The notes: generated by a model not told the origin, from the sequence alone. A stretch of 64,000 nucleotides of DNA from Odontocerum albicorne (GCA_949825065.1 OX463849.1:34677199-34741198), one strand, 5' to 3'; shown: positions 51,512-62,403, counted from the stretch's first letter. A program made the numbers and translations.

Positions 51512-52410
51512 CCTTGATCAAAAAGTTTAAGAACCGGCCACCGTGTGGCGCTGTCAGTCACCCGATTGAAATTCTTTATTTTGTTACGTTACCACATCTA
51601 TCATTGACACTTCCCTCCAAATTTCAGCGTCATAGCTTGACATTTGTAAAAGTTACGCTGTACTGCGTACATCTACCTTTGTGCGTGTTTTCGATTTTTT
51701 ACAAGAAAATGGCATCGACTGTGCATCAACGAGTTTGCATTACATTTTGTGTGAAAAGCGGATTTAACGGTCCGCATACCTTGGAAATATTGGAGAAGTG
51801 TTTTTTGGTGGCACGAACGTTTCAGAAGTGGTCGTGAGTCGGTCGAGGATGACGAACGCAGTAGCAGTCAAAAACCGATGAAAACATCGATAAAATTAAA
51901 GAAATGTCGGCCGAAAACCGCAAATTGACTATCAGAGAGCTGGCAGAGGACTTGAACATCGCTTATGGATCCGCTCAAAACATTTTGGTTAGTGATTTGG
52001 ACCTCAGACGTATCGCTGCAAAACTGGTGCCGAAAAACCTCAATTTCATGCAAAAAAAGGACCGCGTTGAAATCGCGAAAGAAATTATTTCCATGAGTTT
52101 TTGACCAAAAACAACACGACTACTATCCAGCAGTCTTTGAATTCACCTGATCTGGCTCCCTGCGACTTTTTCCTGTTCAACCGACTTAAAAAACCGCTTC
52201 GCGGAACGCGTTACAGCATCCGAGAGGATGTCATGAAAAAATCGAACACGGCTCTGATGGACATACCGAAAATTGAGTACCAGCGGTGTTTCGAGGATTG
52301 GATCAAGCGCTGGCGTAAGAACGTTGAAGTCGATGGGGAGTACTTTGAAGGGGACCATATCGATTTTGATGAATACACTTGTATTTTCGAATGTTATGAA
52401 TAACCAAAAA
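51512..52410 (+). pseudogene. mariner element, 5' end and broken transposase
   Basis: After TA at 51510-51511 the left TIR reads CCTTGATCAAAAAGTTTAAG. ATG at 51709 starts ASTVHQRVCITFCVKSGF and stops at 51835. A second frame from 51904 reads MSAENRKLTIRELAEDLNIA, YGSAQNILVSDLDLRRIAAK and LVPKNLNFMQKKDRVEIAKE, the mariner DNA-binding and linker region. A third, from about 52137, reads NSPDLAPCDFFLFNRLKKPL (third catalytic Asp) and RCFEDWIKRWRKNVEVDGEY. The first two catalytic Asp blocks are deleted and no matching right TIR is seen near 52440. Dead, different family from copies A and B. Confidence 0.8.
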
Positions 52411-52753
52411 TGAAGAGAAATAACCAAAAGAAAAATAATTAGACGATACATCAATTAATGCGAGTTACTAGTATGATGGGGGAAAAAGACATTCCATCCA
52501 ATAAAGAGGACGATTTATGCAAATTCGCCGTTGTTGCTGGACCTCGTAGTCAAGGAGGATCCCCTCGCCATTCCAATATCAATTCAATTGGAAAGTGAAA
52601 TTGTACCTTGGAGTTTTTTTTAAGGGAGTGGGCCGTTGCACACCAGGAAACTCACCGGCCACACCGCTGTACCGATGGCAAATAACAATTTAAAGAGTAG
52701 AAGGAAGTGTAAAAATATGTGGAAGTAACTGTAAATTAGTAATTGAAGGTGAG
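52411..52753. other. Family Y repeat scrap, otherwise unassigned
   Basis: ACCTCGTAGTCAAGGAGGAT, CCCCTCGCCATTCCAATATC at about 52542 is related to 36118-36200. Nothing coding. Confidence 0.4.
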
Positions 52754-53040
52754 TAGGTGGAACATGAAGATCAGACAGAAGAATAAAGGCAAGTAGGTGG
52801 AACACGTAAATCAGACGGGAAAATTGAGGGTAAGTAGACGGAACATTTAGATCAGACGGGAAAATTGAGGGCGAGTAGGTGGAACATCTAGATCAGACGG
52901 GAGAATTGAGGGTGAGTAAGTGGAACATGTAGATCAGACGGGAGAGTTGAGGGCGAGTAAGTGGAGCATGTAGATCTAACCGGAGAGTTGAGGGCGAATA
53001 GGTGGAACATGTAGATCAGACGGGAGACATCAATCAAGAT
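52754..53040. repeat. Minisatellite, seven copies of 40-41 bp
   Basis: TAGGTGGAACAT-type starts at 52754, 52794, 52835, 52876, 52917, 52958 and 52999. Units carry GATCAGACGGGA and TTGAGGG with substitutions. Since 41 is not a multiple of three it is non-coding. Confidence 0.92.
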
Positions 53041-53109
53041 CATATGCGGTAAGACGAGGCCTTTCAAAGAAAACGTGGCCAAAGTGGTTTTCAAATACAC
53101 ACATCAAAA
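53041..53109. other. Spacer
   Basis: Nothing recognised. Confidence 0.35.
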
Positions 53110-53620
53110 CTCTCATAAAATTCATACAAACATACCATCACACAATTTCCCTGTTGGGGTAGGCAAAGCGGAAAGAGCGTCACATTCTCCTATCTCGTCA
53201 CAAATTCTTTGCCTCTTCTTTATCCATATGCTCACACAACTCATAAAAAATTCTGACTTTTTACGTTTCCATTTTTCTAAATATCATACGCTTGATACAA
53301 CCATAATTTTCTTGGAATTGTCTACTACAGTTACAACTCAAAGTTGCACTGTATATTTGTTTTGTTAGTATTTCTTCATTAATTCGTTCTACATGCCCAA
53401 ACTATCTCCGTGTATTATTTTTCTGTCTCAACACATCAGCATAATTATTTCGTTCTGTATTTTGTTATAAATTGGCACCCATGTGCACGCATTTTCACAA
53501 CATTTATTCGGAACTTTCAGTCTTCTTACACGTTTACGTTTCACTCTCATACATCAAAGTTGACACTAAAATACTATTATGGACTATCATTTTAGCCAAT
53601 TTTGATATTGTTTGTTTCAA
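53110..53620 (-). pseudogene. LINE-A 3' half
   Basis: CATACCATCACACAATTTCC, CTGTTGGGGTAGGCAAAGCG, TTTGTTAGTATTTCTTCATT, CATGCCCAAACTATCTCCGT and ACACTAAAATACTATTATGG in antisense order. All frames broken. Confidence 0.7.
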
Positions 53621-54059
53621 ATTTAATACATTCGAATAGCCGTTGTTATAATTTATCAAAATATCGGAGACAGCATGTCAATAAACAGCAAACAAATATA
53701 TTAATATAATTTCTCTGATGTAAAATAAAATCAATAAAATTACAATTAGTTTGTAACTATTTTTAAAATAAATAAATTATCAAACGAACAATAATTAATT
53801 ATGAAATGTTAGTTATTCTTTATAATATATTACGATTTCAAAAATACTTTCAGACAACAATCTGTGTTTAAGTGTTTAAATCAAAACATAAAACGAACTT
53901 AAGTTGTTTTTTTTTAACTTAAAAGCGCTTAAAAAATTATCTCTTTCTTTTAAATTGTTCAAACCCAGAAAACATTTTTATAGAATATTTTATTTGAATA
54001 CTATTCACCACAATAATATATTCGCAAAAAAATATAATATAAAATTTATTGTTACATTA
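53621..54059. other. No recognised gene
   Basis: Very AT-rich. Confidence 0.4.
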
Positions 54060-54145
54060 AGTAAGGTTGGTTGGAACTGTTGGAAGAGATGCCCCCTGGC
54101 AATAAGCCCGCCAGGTTGTATTTGAAATAAAAGTGTTAAATAAAT
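54060..54145 (+). mobile_element. LINE-B 3' tail only, sense
   Basis: GTAAGGTTGGTTGGAACTGT, GGAAGAGATGCCCCCTGGCA, ATAAGCCCGCCAGGTTGTAT then AAAAGTGTTAAATAAATAAG. The stem is damaged on its 5' side (ATGCCC for ATTGCC). Very short 5'-truncated insertion; the head of a SINE is absent, so LINE-B is the better call. Confidence 0.65.
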
Positions 54146-54176
54146 AAGTTATTAAAAACAACACACAGTGAACATG

Positions 54177-54241
54177 TTTCAATACCCAGTGACTTTGTTT
54201 CAATATACAGTGACTTTGTTTCAATAAACGGTGATTTTGTT
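54177..54241. repeat. Short tandem repeat, three copies of 21 bp
   Basis: TTTCAAT(A)... starts at 54177, 54198 and 54219, with CAGTGACTTTG as the rest of the unit. Confidence 0.85.
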
Positions 54242-54589
54242 GACAATATCTCAAATAAATAAAATGTCGCCTGGACGAAGAACAATTTATTTCTTACTGT
54301 TTTTTTGCAATGAATACGTTTTACTTCGTTTTATTTGAAATAAAAAAAACGTATTTTAAAAGACTTGATTTTGAAAAATATAGGTTTATTGATAGCAATA
54401 TAGTAAGTAGGTATGTAACATATATGTATAAATATGAAAAATGAAAATAAATAAGCAGTAATATAAACATTATTGAGAAGAGAACGCACACGCAACCCCC
54501 GATTAATTTCTATGAATGCACCTGAATAAATGTCTTCCTATAAAATACCTAGACATTCTCGTATGTTGTAATATATTATACAAATGCAG
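54242..54589. other. No recognised gene
   Basis: AT-rich. Confidence 0.35.
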
Positions 54590-54665
54590 GTGTTGAAAGG
54601 GTTGAAAAAGAGTTTTGGGTGCATTTAATACTTTCGGGGTCACATCCAATGTCAGTCCAAGTCCG
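54590..54665 (+). CDS. Candidate internal exon, unassigned
   Basis: A 76-nt segment is bounded by an acceptor-like ACAAATGCAG (54580-54589) and a strong donor G|GTAAGT (54665-54671). In one frame it is fully open: VERVEKEFWVHLILSGSHPM then SVQVR. The surroundings are less AT-rich than usual here. No domain is recognisable at this length, and a chance coincidence of splice motifs cannot be excluded. Confidence 0.22.
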
Positions 54666-54879
54666 GTAAGTGACGCTAATAGAGATTGCGTGAGGATTGA
54701 ACGTGGAAATGGTGATTTGTGGATGCAGATCTCTGGATACAGCCGTGCACCGGTGCAACGATGATGAGGGGTTGTCGAAAGAGATTTATCTCCTCGGTCA
54801 AGTTGAATATATTTAACTCATATTGTATATCATCTTTAAATATAAAATTCACGAGAAATCCGTTACGTTAAAAACGATT
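54666..54879. other. Unassigned, moderately GC-rich
   Basis: A minus frame (54758-54576, 60 codons; RDLHPQITISTFNPHAISIS) overlaps the candidate exon. Its status is unclear. Confidence 0.25.
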
Positions 54880-55050
54880 CTCTGAAGGAAGATGTAACAT
54901 CGTTATTTGAAGCATGCCAATAACGATGCAAATATAATGTATTTTCTTCGTAGAAGAAAATACATAAGAGTAGCTCGATGAATTTACTCCAGACTTCCCG
55001 AAGATGAATATATTGAACACTCTTCTACGAAGTGTTCGACAGTTATTCTC
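54880..55050. repeat. Cluster of three small hairpins
   Basis: CATCGTTATT/AATAACGATG around 54898-54927; TGTATTTTCTTC/GAAGAAAATACA around 54939-54965 with a 3-nt loop; GAACACT/AGTGTTC around 55015-55037. They may be remnants of a fold-back element. Confidence 0.7.
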
Positions 55051-56170
55051 AAAGTGGTCTTATAAGCCTCATATGGGGCACTTGAAGGCAAGAAGGTGTA
55101 AGGGGGGTGCTAATATAGAGAAAAGGGATAAATAATGCAAATATACACTTTCTACAAATAAAGTCGTATATCAGAAAAGCTAATTTTATAGTAGAGCTAT
55201 TTGAAGGTAAAATATTTTCAGTTTTCTAATTTAGAGAATTCTTTTAATTTATATTGTTAGTTTAATCACAACTAAATCAACATACTTAATTTAATTTTGG
55301 AATAAAAATTAATTTACTATTGAACTTCAAACACTTCAACTGAAATATTTGCTTTTCATATCAACGACTTGTCATTTTCCTCATTGCTGGGCTTCATAGT
55401 CGAGAATCCCCTTGCCACTCCTTGTCCGATCTTATGCCGTTCTTCCACGTCAATCATGTGATCTGTGAAAAAAACAGCCCAATCCTAGAAGTGCACTCAC
55501 TCCCTCCCGCAGACGTCAAAGACATGTGGATCCTGCCGAGTCGCTTAGTGCTCGTTCAGTTGGAAAGTGAATCTATGAAGGTATCGAAATAGGCTTCTCA
55601 CAATCAGAGTCACTATCCCTGGAATGGAATGATTTAAGGAGGCTGCAGACTTATGGTATATTGAGCTTGGTGTGGAAAAAAGTGCCTAACCATACCAGGT
55701 CAATATTTCACTTTGATATGCCTTCGTTCTGAGGGGCGATCAAAGAAACTAAACAGCAAAGAAGCTCAACGTTGATTTTTATTTACTCGCACATGAAGAA
55801 AATAAAAAATTAATAAACTTTTTTTATATATGAATTAATTATATTTTATTTCTTAAAATAAATACCTAAATTTAAAACATTTTTTTATTCGATTTCATCT
55901 GAGGGGGATGCTGATGAACTGACTGTTTGGGAAACACTGGTATAGAGTATTCCACATGAGTACAACGGGGAATCAATTAAACCCCACTTATGCAAGCCAT
56001 GTGCACTGCAACTATGGCCACAGATCAAATCCTCGAAGAAGGAAATCACTCGCAAGGTGACGATTTCAAATCAAGGATCAATTAAATGTCTGCCGCCAGC
56101 TATCTGGTGGAAGTTTGTTACTGGTAACAGAGTAATTATATATATTTTTTAAATTATCCTCCAATCTATG
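55051..56170. other. No gene; family Y scrap and possible hAT-like end
   Basis: GCTTCATAGTCGAGAATCCC (55389) is family Y. CTGTTTGGGAAACACTGGTA (55922) resembles a hAT-type terminus on the minus strand; GATTTCATCTGAGGGGGATG just before it fits that. No transposase was found. Confidence 0.4.
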
Positions 56171-56174
56171 GGTA

Positions 56175-56500
56175 CGTTATTTCAAATAATTATCCGAAAC
56201 ATACAAAACAAGACTGTTCGGGACGGTTGGGTTCACTAAATTACCCCTGAGCAAACAAAAAAAGTGGAAATCCAATCGCAGTGATATTTCACTCTCTAAT
56301 GATCTGTAACCAAGCATCCCAGTAAGAAGACACTTGGATAAAGCCAGGGATAATATCCATACTCTCTCATGTAGAGACAACGGAAAAATCTTTTCATAAA
56401 TAAGAGTATTGCGTAGAATGTCTGAAAAAACTAAACAATGACCGAATAAGGTGCCAGAAAAGTCTGGCGCTCCAACTTCTTTGCCTGCCACCACAAGGAA
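56175..56500 (-). pseudogene. LINE-C C-terminal fragment
   Basis: Minus reading: GAPDFSGTLFGHCLVFSDIL, RNTLIYEKIFPLSLHERVWI, LSLALSKCLLTGMLGYRSLE and FFCLLRGNLVNPTVPNSLVL then YVSDNYLK. It parallels 39990-40200. Upstream coding is lost. Confidence 0.7.
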
Positions 56501-57069
56501 ATGGCTTTATACTTTGTATTTATGTATGTTAAGAATAATATGCATAGAATAATCACATTTAATGCATTATTTAGAAGGTTTATGTTCTGCCTACAAATGC
56601 TAATATATTTGTAATGTTTGCCAATAGGTACGTGTCCTTTGCACACAGTGCCGAGGTTTTGAGTCCAGACACCTGCATCTCTCTCTACACCCAGCATCCG
56701 TAACACCAGCGAGTGCAGGGCTGGTCTATTGCGATGAACAAGCGAGAGTGTGAGGTGTGCACTGCTGGTAGAATAAGATACTTGATATAACGTTTGTTAA
56801 TACGAGTATAGAAGAAAACAGGTAAGTATTACTTCTACAAATAATTACTTAATACATTTATTTGTACCATAAACCGATGAATTTAACTTTAATTTTTAAC
56901 AAATCTTTCTTTTCTTGTGTTGGTTATACTATTATACTGTCGTCATAAGCAAAAACGCAGCTACCGGGAAAAAATCCGAAATTTAACTAAGTATGAGGCA
57001 ATATTCCGTATCAAATTCTAAACCAAAATCTATAAAAAAAAACAGAAAACCAAAAATACTAAAAACAAA
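56501..57069. other. No recognised gene
   Basis: Unassigned. A minus frame at 56706-56431 overlaps the LINE-C end and is not supported. Confidence 0.35.
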
Positions 57070-57362
57070 CTGCAATTTGTTTAATACTCGTAACTACAAA
57101 TAATACACCAAAACGAACTGTAATTTGTTTAATTCTCGTAACTACAAATAATACACCAAAACTAACTGTAATTTGTTTAATACTCGTAACTACAAATAAT
57201 ACACCAAAACGAACTGTTATTTGTTTAATTCTCGTAACTACAAATAATACACCAAAACGAACTGTAATTTGTTTAATTCTCGTAACTACAAATAATACAC
57301 CAAAACTAACTGTAATTTGTTTAATACTCGTAACTTCAAATAATACACCAAAAACTAATTTG
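57070..57362. repeat. Tandem array, six copies of 48 bp
   Basis: AATTTGT anchors at 57074, 57122, 57170, 57218, 57266 and 57314 (48-bp period). Units contain TTCTCGTAACTACAAATAAT and ACACCAAAACGAACTG. Copies alternate between two variants (ACTCG/TTCTCG). Confidence 0.93.
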
Positions 57363-58059
57363 TTATTAAAAAAATAACCATTTTAGCTGCTTGATCTTCA
57401 GATTCAATAAATACTGTATCATAACTGGAACTTAAATATCAAAAAAGCATTATCAAAATAAAAGTGCCAACAGAGTTGAAAAAATAATAAATATATATTT
57501 TATTATTTGTATAGCGTGTACCTCGTCCTTAAATGAATAGTAAAAACGCTTCTCTCACTCTGTCTAATAGTATCAACATGCACAGGCTGCACTAAAAAAA
57601 GCTGTCCACAAAAATAAAGCAAAATAACAAGTCGTGAGTAAGGAGAAGGAGGAGGGGGTGGGGGAATAAGAGAGAATAAGAATAAGATAAAATAATAATA
57701 AGGCAAGATGGCGTGATGCCCCTCTAGGTGCGCAACATGTGTGTATATTGTGTATTATATTCTCGTAAATACACAATCACTTCTCGAACAGAGGTTCCCA
57801 AAATGTGAACAAAACACATGAGAATAAATTTAATATTAAATTGCAAGATATATTGATATTTTAGAATAAATAAATAAGCTTTATCAAAATATTCCTCATT
57901 AATCCTATACAATTTTCAACCTAATCACTATTTTTCTTAGGTTTTTTTTTCTTATTTTAATTTTGTTGATATCAATTATATGAGAAATATGAAGGTCGTT
58001 ATCGACACGCATTTTTACTACACAAATATCTTCGTCGTTCTGTCCCTCAAGTCTGAGGA
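57363..58059. other. No recognised gene
   Basis: A polypurine tract at 57637-57700 (GGAGAAGGAGGAGGGGGTGG) gives proline-rich chance frames on the other strand. The rest is unassigned. Confidence 0.35.
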
Positions 58060-58335
58060 TGGCGGCAGCCGTCGATAACCCTTTTAATGGTCTCTTTCCA
58101 TCTCGATCTGTCTCGGATCGATCGGAGAGCATTCGATATTGAATATCACGTCGCAGTCCTGATCAGGTTACTCAATCTGGTTGGGAGTCTTCCTCGAGAT
58201 CTCGTTCCATCGACGCTTCCAACGACCACAAGTTTCTCCAGGCTATTCGGTTCTCTTATCATGAGGTAACCGAAATACTGCAGGACACGTCGCATACACA
58301 ATAACGAAAGGCGATCCTTTATTTTAAGCTCGGCT
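58060..58335 (-). pseudogene. LINE-F C-terminal region
   Basis: Minus codons from 58358 read PLAELKIKDRLSLLCMRRVL, QYFGYLMIREPNSLEKLVVV, GSVDGTRSRGRLPTRLSNLI and RTAT, the same block as at 8345-8745 but better preserved. Some of the downstream tail (RSETDRDGKRPLKG) continues in another frame near 58100. Adjacent to a composite MITE on its right. Confidence 0.75.
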
Positions 58336-59000
58336 AAAGGCCCGTTCTCACGATTCAACTTTAGTTGACCGATTAAAGTTGATTAACAAAAGTTGAACAC
58401 GACTTGAATCAGTTTTTGTTCACACGTTTCAATAGAAACTGATTCAAGGCCCGTTCTCACGGTTCAAGTTTAGTTGACCGATTAAAGTTGATCAACAAAA
58501 GTTGAATGAAATCTATAGTGAGAACCTTTGTTTTAGTAGAGTTGATCAATTTTTTAGTTGATCAAGAAAAGATTGACTCAGTCAAACTTTATCGTTCAAG
58601 TTATGAGTCATCCGCCATTTGCTTTCAAGTTGAAACCTGTCTTGAAACGTGTAAACGCAAGTTCGCTTTCAACTCGATAAATATAAAAATAAAGATTCAA
58701 TAAAAAATTCTTTCGACGCCATTTTTAACTGAATTAAATTGAAACAGTTTATTGAATCAGTTGCTATTGAAACGTGTGAACAAAAACTGATTCAAGTCGT
58801 GTTCAACTTTTGTTGATCAACTTTAATCGGTCAACTAAACTTGAACCGTGAGAACGGACATGTATTCCCCTTTTGTTGATCAACTATAATCGGTCAATTT
58901 CACTTGAACCGTGAGAACGCGCCTTCACTACAGATTTAATTCAACTTTTGTTGATCAACTTTAACCGGTCAACTAAACTTGAACCGTGAGAACGCGCCTT
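58336..59000. mobile_element. Composite fold-back MITE with two left and three right arms
   Basis: The arm sequence AAGGCCCGTTCTCACGGTTC, AAGTTTAGTTGACCGATTAA, AGTTGATCAACAAAAGTTGA occurs at 58336 and 58446 and, inverted, ending at about 58858, 58925 and 59000. Between the inner arms a shorter AT-rich core holds further GTTGATCAA motifs. The interior is non-coding. Confidence 0.85.
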
Positions 59001-59052
59001 AAGACGACAAATTTGTTATGATGGCTTCCAACACCACATTTCTAAGACATTA

Positions 59053-59614
59053 CCGTATTGACCCGACTATAGGGCGACCCCTATCTTTTAATCTGATTTT
59101 TGGAGAAAAAAACATTTCGCTCACCATTATAACATTATGAAAAATAAAATGCAAAATGTTTAACGAAAAATATTTATTAAAACAAAGTAAATTTAACATT
59201 ATTTGCCGTAATACTGAATTGTCTGGCAGCTTTTGGTTGTTTCTGCAGCACGCACCACCATAACCTTAAAATTGGAATCATAGCTTCTGTGTATTCCTTG
59301 ATTAACTTGATTTTTTGAGCTTCTCATCTTTCAATATGGCCAGTCATAATATTTTTGTAGGTAGAAAAGATGCAAAACGAAGCACAGGTAAAAAAAACAC
59401 CTCAAAAACTGTCAGAGATTACTAAGCACATGCCAACATATGTGTAAACAATGACGCCTTTTGAACGCTCTCATTATAATGTTACCATTTCGCTAATCGC
59501 GAGTAATGAATTTATTGTTACCCACTATGTTTGTGACTCGAATATAAGGCGACCCCCCTATTTACATGTCGCCTTTTTAAATAAAAACCTCGCCTTATAG
59601 TGAGGCTAATACGG
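59053..59614 (-). mobile_element. pogo-like Tc1/mariner deletion derivative
   Basis: Ends CCGTATTGACCCGACTATAG (59053) and, inverted, CCGTATTAGCCTCACTATAA (59614) are about 30-bp TIRs flanked by TA at 59051-59052 and 59615-59616. The 562-bp element keeps a piece of transposase N-terminus on the minus strand. CGAATATAAGGCGACCCC near 59537 repeats part of the TIR internally. Confidence 0.75.
59199..59327 (-). pseudogene. pogo-like transposase N-terminal fragment
   Basis: ATG at 59327 opens 42 codons: MRSSKNQVNQGIHRSYDSNF, KVMVVRAAETTKSCQTIQYY, GK, then TAA. SYD..FK..V...AE.T.....A..Y resembles the first helix-turn-helix (Brinker/psq-type) of pogo-like transposases. The rest of the DNA-binding domain and the whole DDE domain are gone. 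Confidence 0.6.
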
Positions 59615-59619
59615 TAATC

Positions 59620-60360
59620 CGCCGTCTTTCCGATTCTCCGTACATAAATAGTAAGGAATACGTTAGTAAAAAATATTAAACAAAATTACAAATTTGACAG
59701 CTTTGAAGGGCACCGGTAAAACGATCGTTAATTATGCATCAACCTAATGTGCATTTATTTAATTATTCTTTCTCGATTCTTTCATAAATCGTTCTCTAAA
59801 ACGTGGCTTGTCGTTGGTATATAAAAATAATTATACTTGAACTAATATTTTTTTGTTTGAGAACTTGTGAATTTCTGTAGACTGCAACTCAAGACACAAC
59901 ACACATACACATACATGCATCGTCATATTTTTATATTAATATACGTCGTGCAGTGTTAACACAAAGAAAAACATACTGATTGTACATACATACATGGCTA
60001 TGCTATACACAACAATACATGCAGAGAGGAGAGAGGCCTGTGGATCGGATAAGGATCTTGGCCGTGTGTTGGTTGAGCCCGTACGTGCATGCACAACATG
60101 TGCCTCGGATGGTCACTGTATTGGTGGGATGACCATAGCTTTTAAAATATTTTATAAATTCAATTATTTTTTTTAATTAAGATTTTGTAATATAATCCAT
60201 ATTGATCGATTGATTGATTCTCAATTGATCGATTAATGAATACTAACAATCGATCGATCAATATTTACGATTGATAACTTCGTAGCTAGTATAAGACAAA
60301 TAAACAATTTTCTCATATAATCTTTAAATAAACTATCGCAAGTAATTTGTGTTGTATCAT
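59620..60360. other. No recognised gene
   Basis: 60201-60262 has an imperfect inverted repeat of ATATTGATCGATTGATT/AATCGATCGATCAATAT. The 60-codon plus frame at 59994-60176 is unassigned. Confidence 0.4.
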
Positions 60361-60364
60361 ATTA

Positions 60365-60565
60365 TATTACACTTTCGTTGTACACCGTATAACCTGACAG
60401 ATTTCTTGCCATGTGGAAATCTCTTCAAACCAAACAGAAAAATGTTCAAGAGGCCTTAAGTGAAAACAAGACTGCAATCCTTTATTTTAAAAATATGGGT
60501 TCCAACGGGATTTGAACCCGCAAAATCCGAACTGGGAGACAGACGTCTTACCAACTAACAGGAGT
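60365..60565 (-). mobile_element. SINE, full length
   Basis: Tail TTTCGTTGTACACCGTATAA, CCTGACAGATTTCTTGCCAT; body GAGGCCTTAAGTGAAAACAA; head ACGGGATTTGAACCCGCAAA, ATCCGAACTGGGAGACAGAC, GTCTTACCAACTAACAGGAG. A and B boxes are well kept on the minus strand. Confidence 0.85.
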
Positions 60566-60717
60566 TGTCATAAATATTTATTGAATTAGAAGTAAACGAA
60601 TGATTGTCACCAAAATATCAAAAAAATATGTATAAGGCTTTTTCGTTATTTGGTAAGAATAATTGTTTTAAAAAAATCTGCTCATTATTTTGATGATTCA
60701 TAAATCCGTTGTATAAA

Positions 60718-60850
60718 GGACACCTTGGTAGGCTTATTGCCATGCGGAATATCTACCAACCAACCGGAGAGACGTTAAAAAGGCCTTCTGCGAAATTCAA
60801 TTCAGACTGGAACACTTTTTAAAATAAATTGGATTCCAGCGGGTACTTTA
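60718..60850 (-). mobile_element. SINE, tail and body
   Basis: TTGGTAGGCTTATTGCCATG, CGGAATATCTACCAACCAAC, AAAAAGGCCTTCTGCGAAAT, GGATTCCAGCGGG. The head is missing. Confidence 0.65.
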
Positions 60851-60894
60851 TTCATCTTTCTTACAGTAATTTCGTTTGCTTGACCGTGTTCTTA

Positions 60895-61340
60895 AAACCT
60901 TGCATACATACATGCCATCACGTCATTTCCCTGACGGGATAGGCAGAGAGGACAGAGCGGCAGATTTTCCTATCTCGACAAACACACTTAGCCTCTTCTA
61001 CATCAATACACATTCTCATATAACTTCTACGATTTATCAGACCTTCTACGTTACTCTCTTACAGAACATCAATCATTTGATCCGACCATACGTTCCTTTA
61101 TCTTCCTCTCATAAGTCTTCCACTCACGTTTGTACCATAAACACTGTTTTGTTAGTATTTCTTCATTCATTCGTTCCACATGCTCAAACCATAGCAGCTT
61201 ACTAAACACATCAGCCATTTAAATATTTAAATACTAGCTTACTAAATACATCAGCCATTTAAATATTTAAATAAATATATATCAAACCATAGCAGCTTAC
61301 TAAACACATCAGCCATTTAAATAAATTTTATGCATAGATA
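60895..61340 (-). pseudogene. LINE-A 3' half with short terminal triplication
   Basis: CATGCCATCACGTCATTTCC, CTGACGGGATAGGCAGAGAG, CTTCTACGATTTATCAGACC, TTTGTTAGTATTTCTTCATT and CCACATGCTCAAACCATAGC in antisense order. At its right end the segment GCTTACTAAACACATCAGCC, ATTTAAAT occurs three times (about 61196, 61237 and 61293). Confidence 0.75.
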
Positions 61341-62403
61341 TTAGAAAAAGGTTTTTTTTCCCTGTAATTTAAGATGGTGCCAATTACACTTTTGAACGTT
61401 TCTTCGCTTTCAAATTTGCTAAATTGAAATACAAATTGAAAAAAAATAAACCATGGTCTTCCTGTAGTCGTTGGTATATATGTATGCAACCCAACACAAC
61501 ACTGCATACATAGGTCATCCTCGTATGTGACGTCACACTGGCCACGTGTTCTTTACACTCACTCCTGCAGGTACCTGATCATAAAATATAAAAAGGCAAT
61601 CTCTAACACCTACACAAAAGTGAAACTATGCAACAAACGATATACAACATACCGTTTAAATAATGATTGCATCTTTTTATAAAAAGCCAACCAACTCGAA
61701 GGTTTTCTTCAAGTAGCTGAGATAAATCTTTACTACGGGCAACTTGGGATCAAGGACAGTTTTACGATTACTGCGCACATGTTCTCAGATTCAAAACAAT
61801 CCCTTGAAAGAAATAAGTCAAACAAACTATCAAACAATATTTTACCACTAAATAAAAAAGGTAAAGCTAACATAATAGATGATTAAACATTAAACACAAT
61901 TGATATTAACTTTTTATTTTTATTCGATGGACTAAAATATATTTAATATTAATCAAGACTGATATTCGTTATACAATAATTAAGTTCATAAAAACAACAT
62001 GTAAAACAAAAGCTATTCTAGCTCATAATATGAAAATTAGCAAGAAATGTTAGCAAAAAGGATATTTTCACTATGTGTCGTTTGACTGACGTATTTTTGC
62101 AATCATTGCAAACTGCTGTAAATATGTTTTAAAACGAGTCTCCGAAGCCGACTATTTTATTATTCAAACAAAGAAAAATGATGCGGATAATTTTCAACTT
62201 TGCGTAATCTGTATTTTAAATCTATATTCATGTGAATTATGTTCACTAAGCTGTCGTAAATCACGAATGCTAATGGAAAAGTACAGTAACAAATTGTACG
62301 AAAACAGTAAATAACATTTAATAGGCACTTAACCCAAACTAGGACGATTTGTGCCACCAAATGAAAGTCACTAAGCAATTAATTATATGAGTAGAAATAA
62401 TGC
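61341..62403. other. No supported gene; one promoter-like cluster
   Basis: 61528-61596 holds TGACGTCA, CACGTG and TATAAAAAGG within 70 bp (see findings). Elsewhere AT-rich. A 72-codon minus frame at 62160-62378 is unassigned. Confidence 0.35.
61528..61596 (+). promoter_or_regulatory. Promoter-like motif cluster
   Basis: CRE palindrome TGACGTCA at 61528-61535, E-box CACGTG at 61543-61548 and TATA box TATAAAAAGG at 61587-61596, in the order and spacing of an RNA polymerase II promoter. No convincing coding exon follows (an ATG near 61628 opens only 11 codons). Confidence 0.25.

Noticed and set aside
57503..57706. Proline-rich protein
   Set aside because: It comes from a polypurine tract on the opposite strand, with no other coding support.
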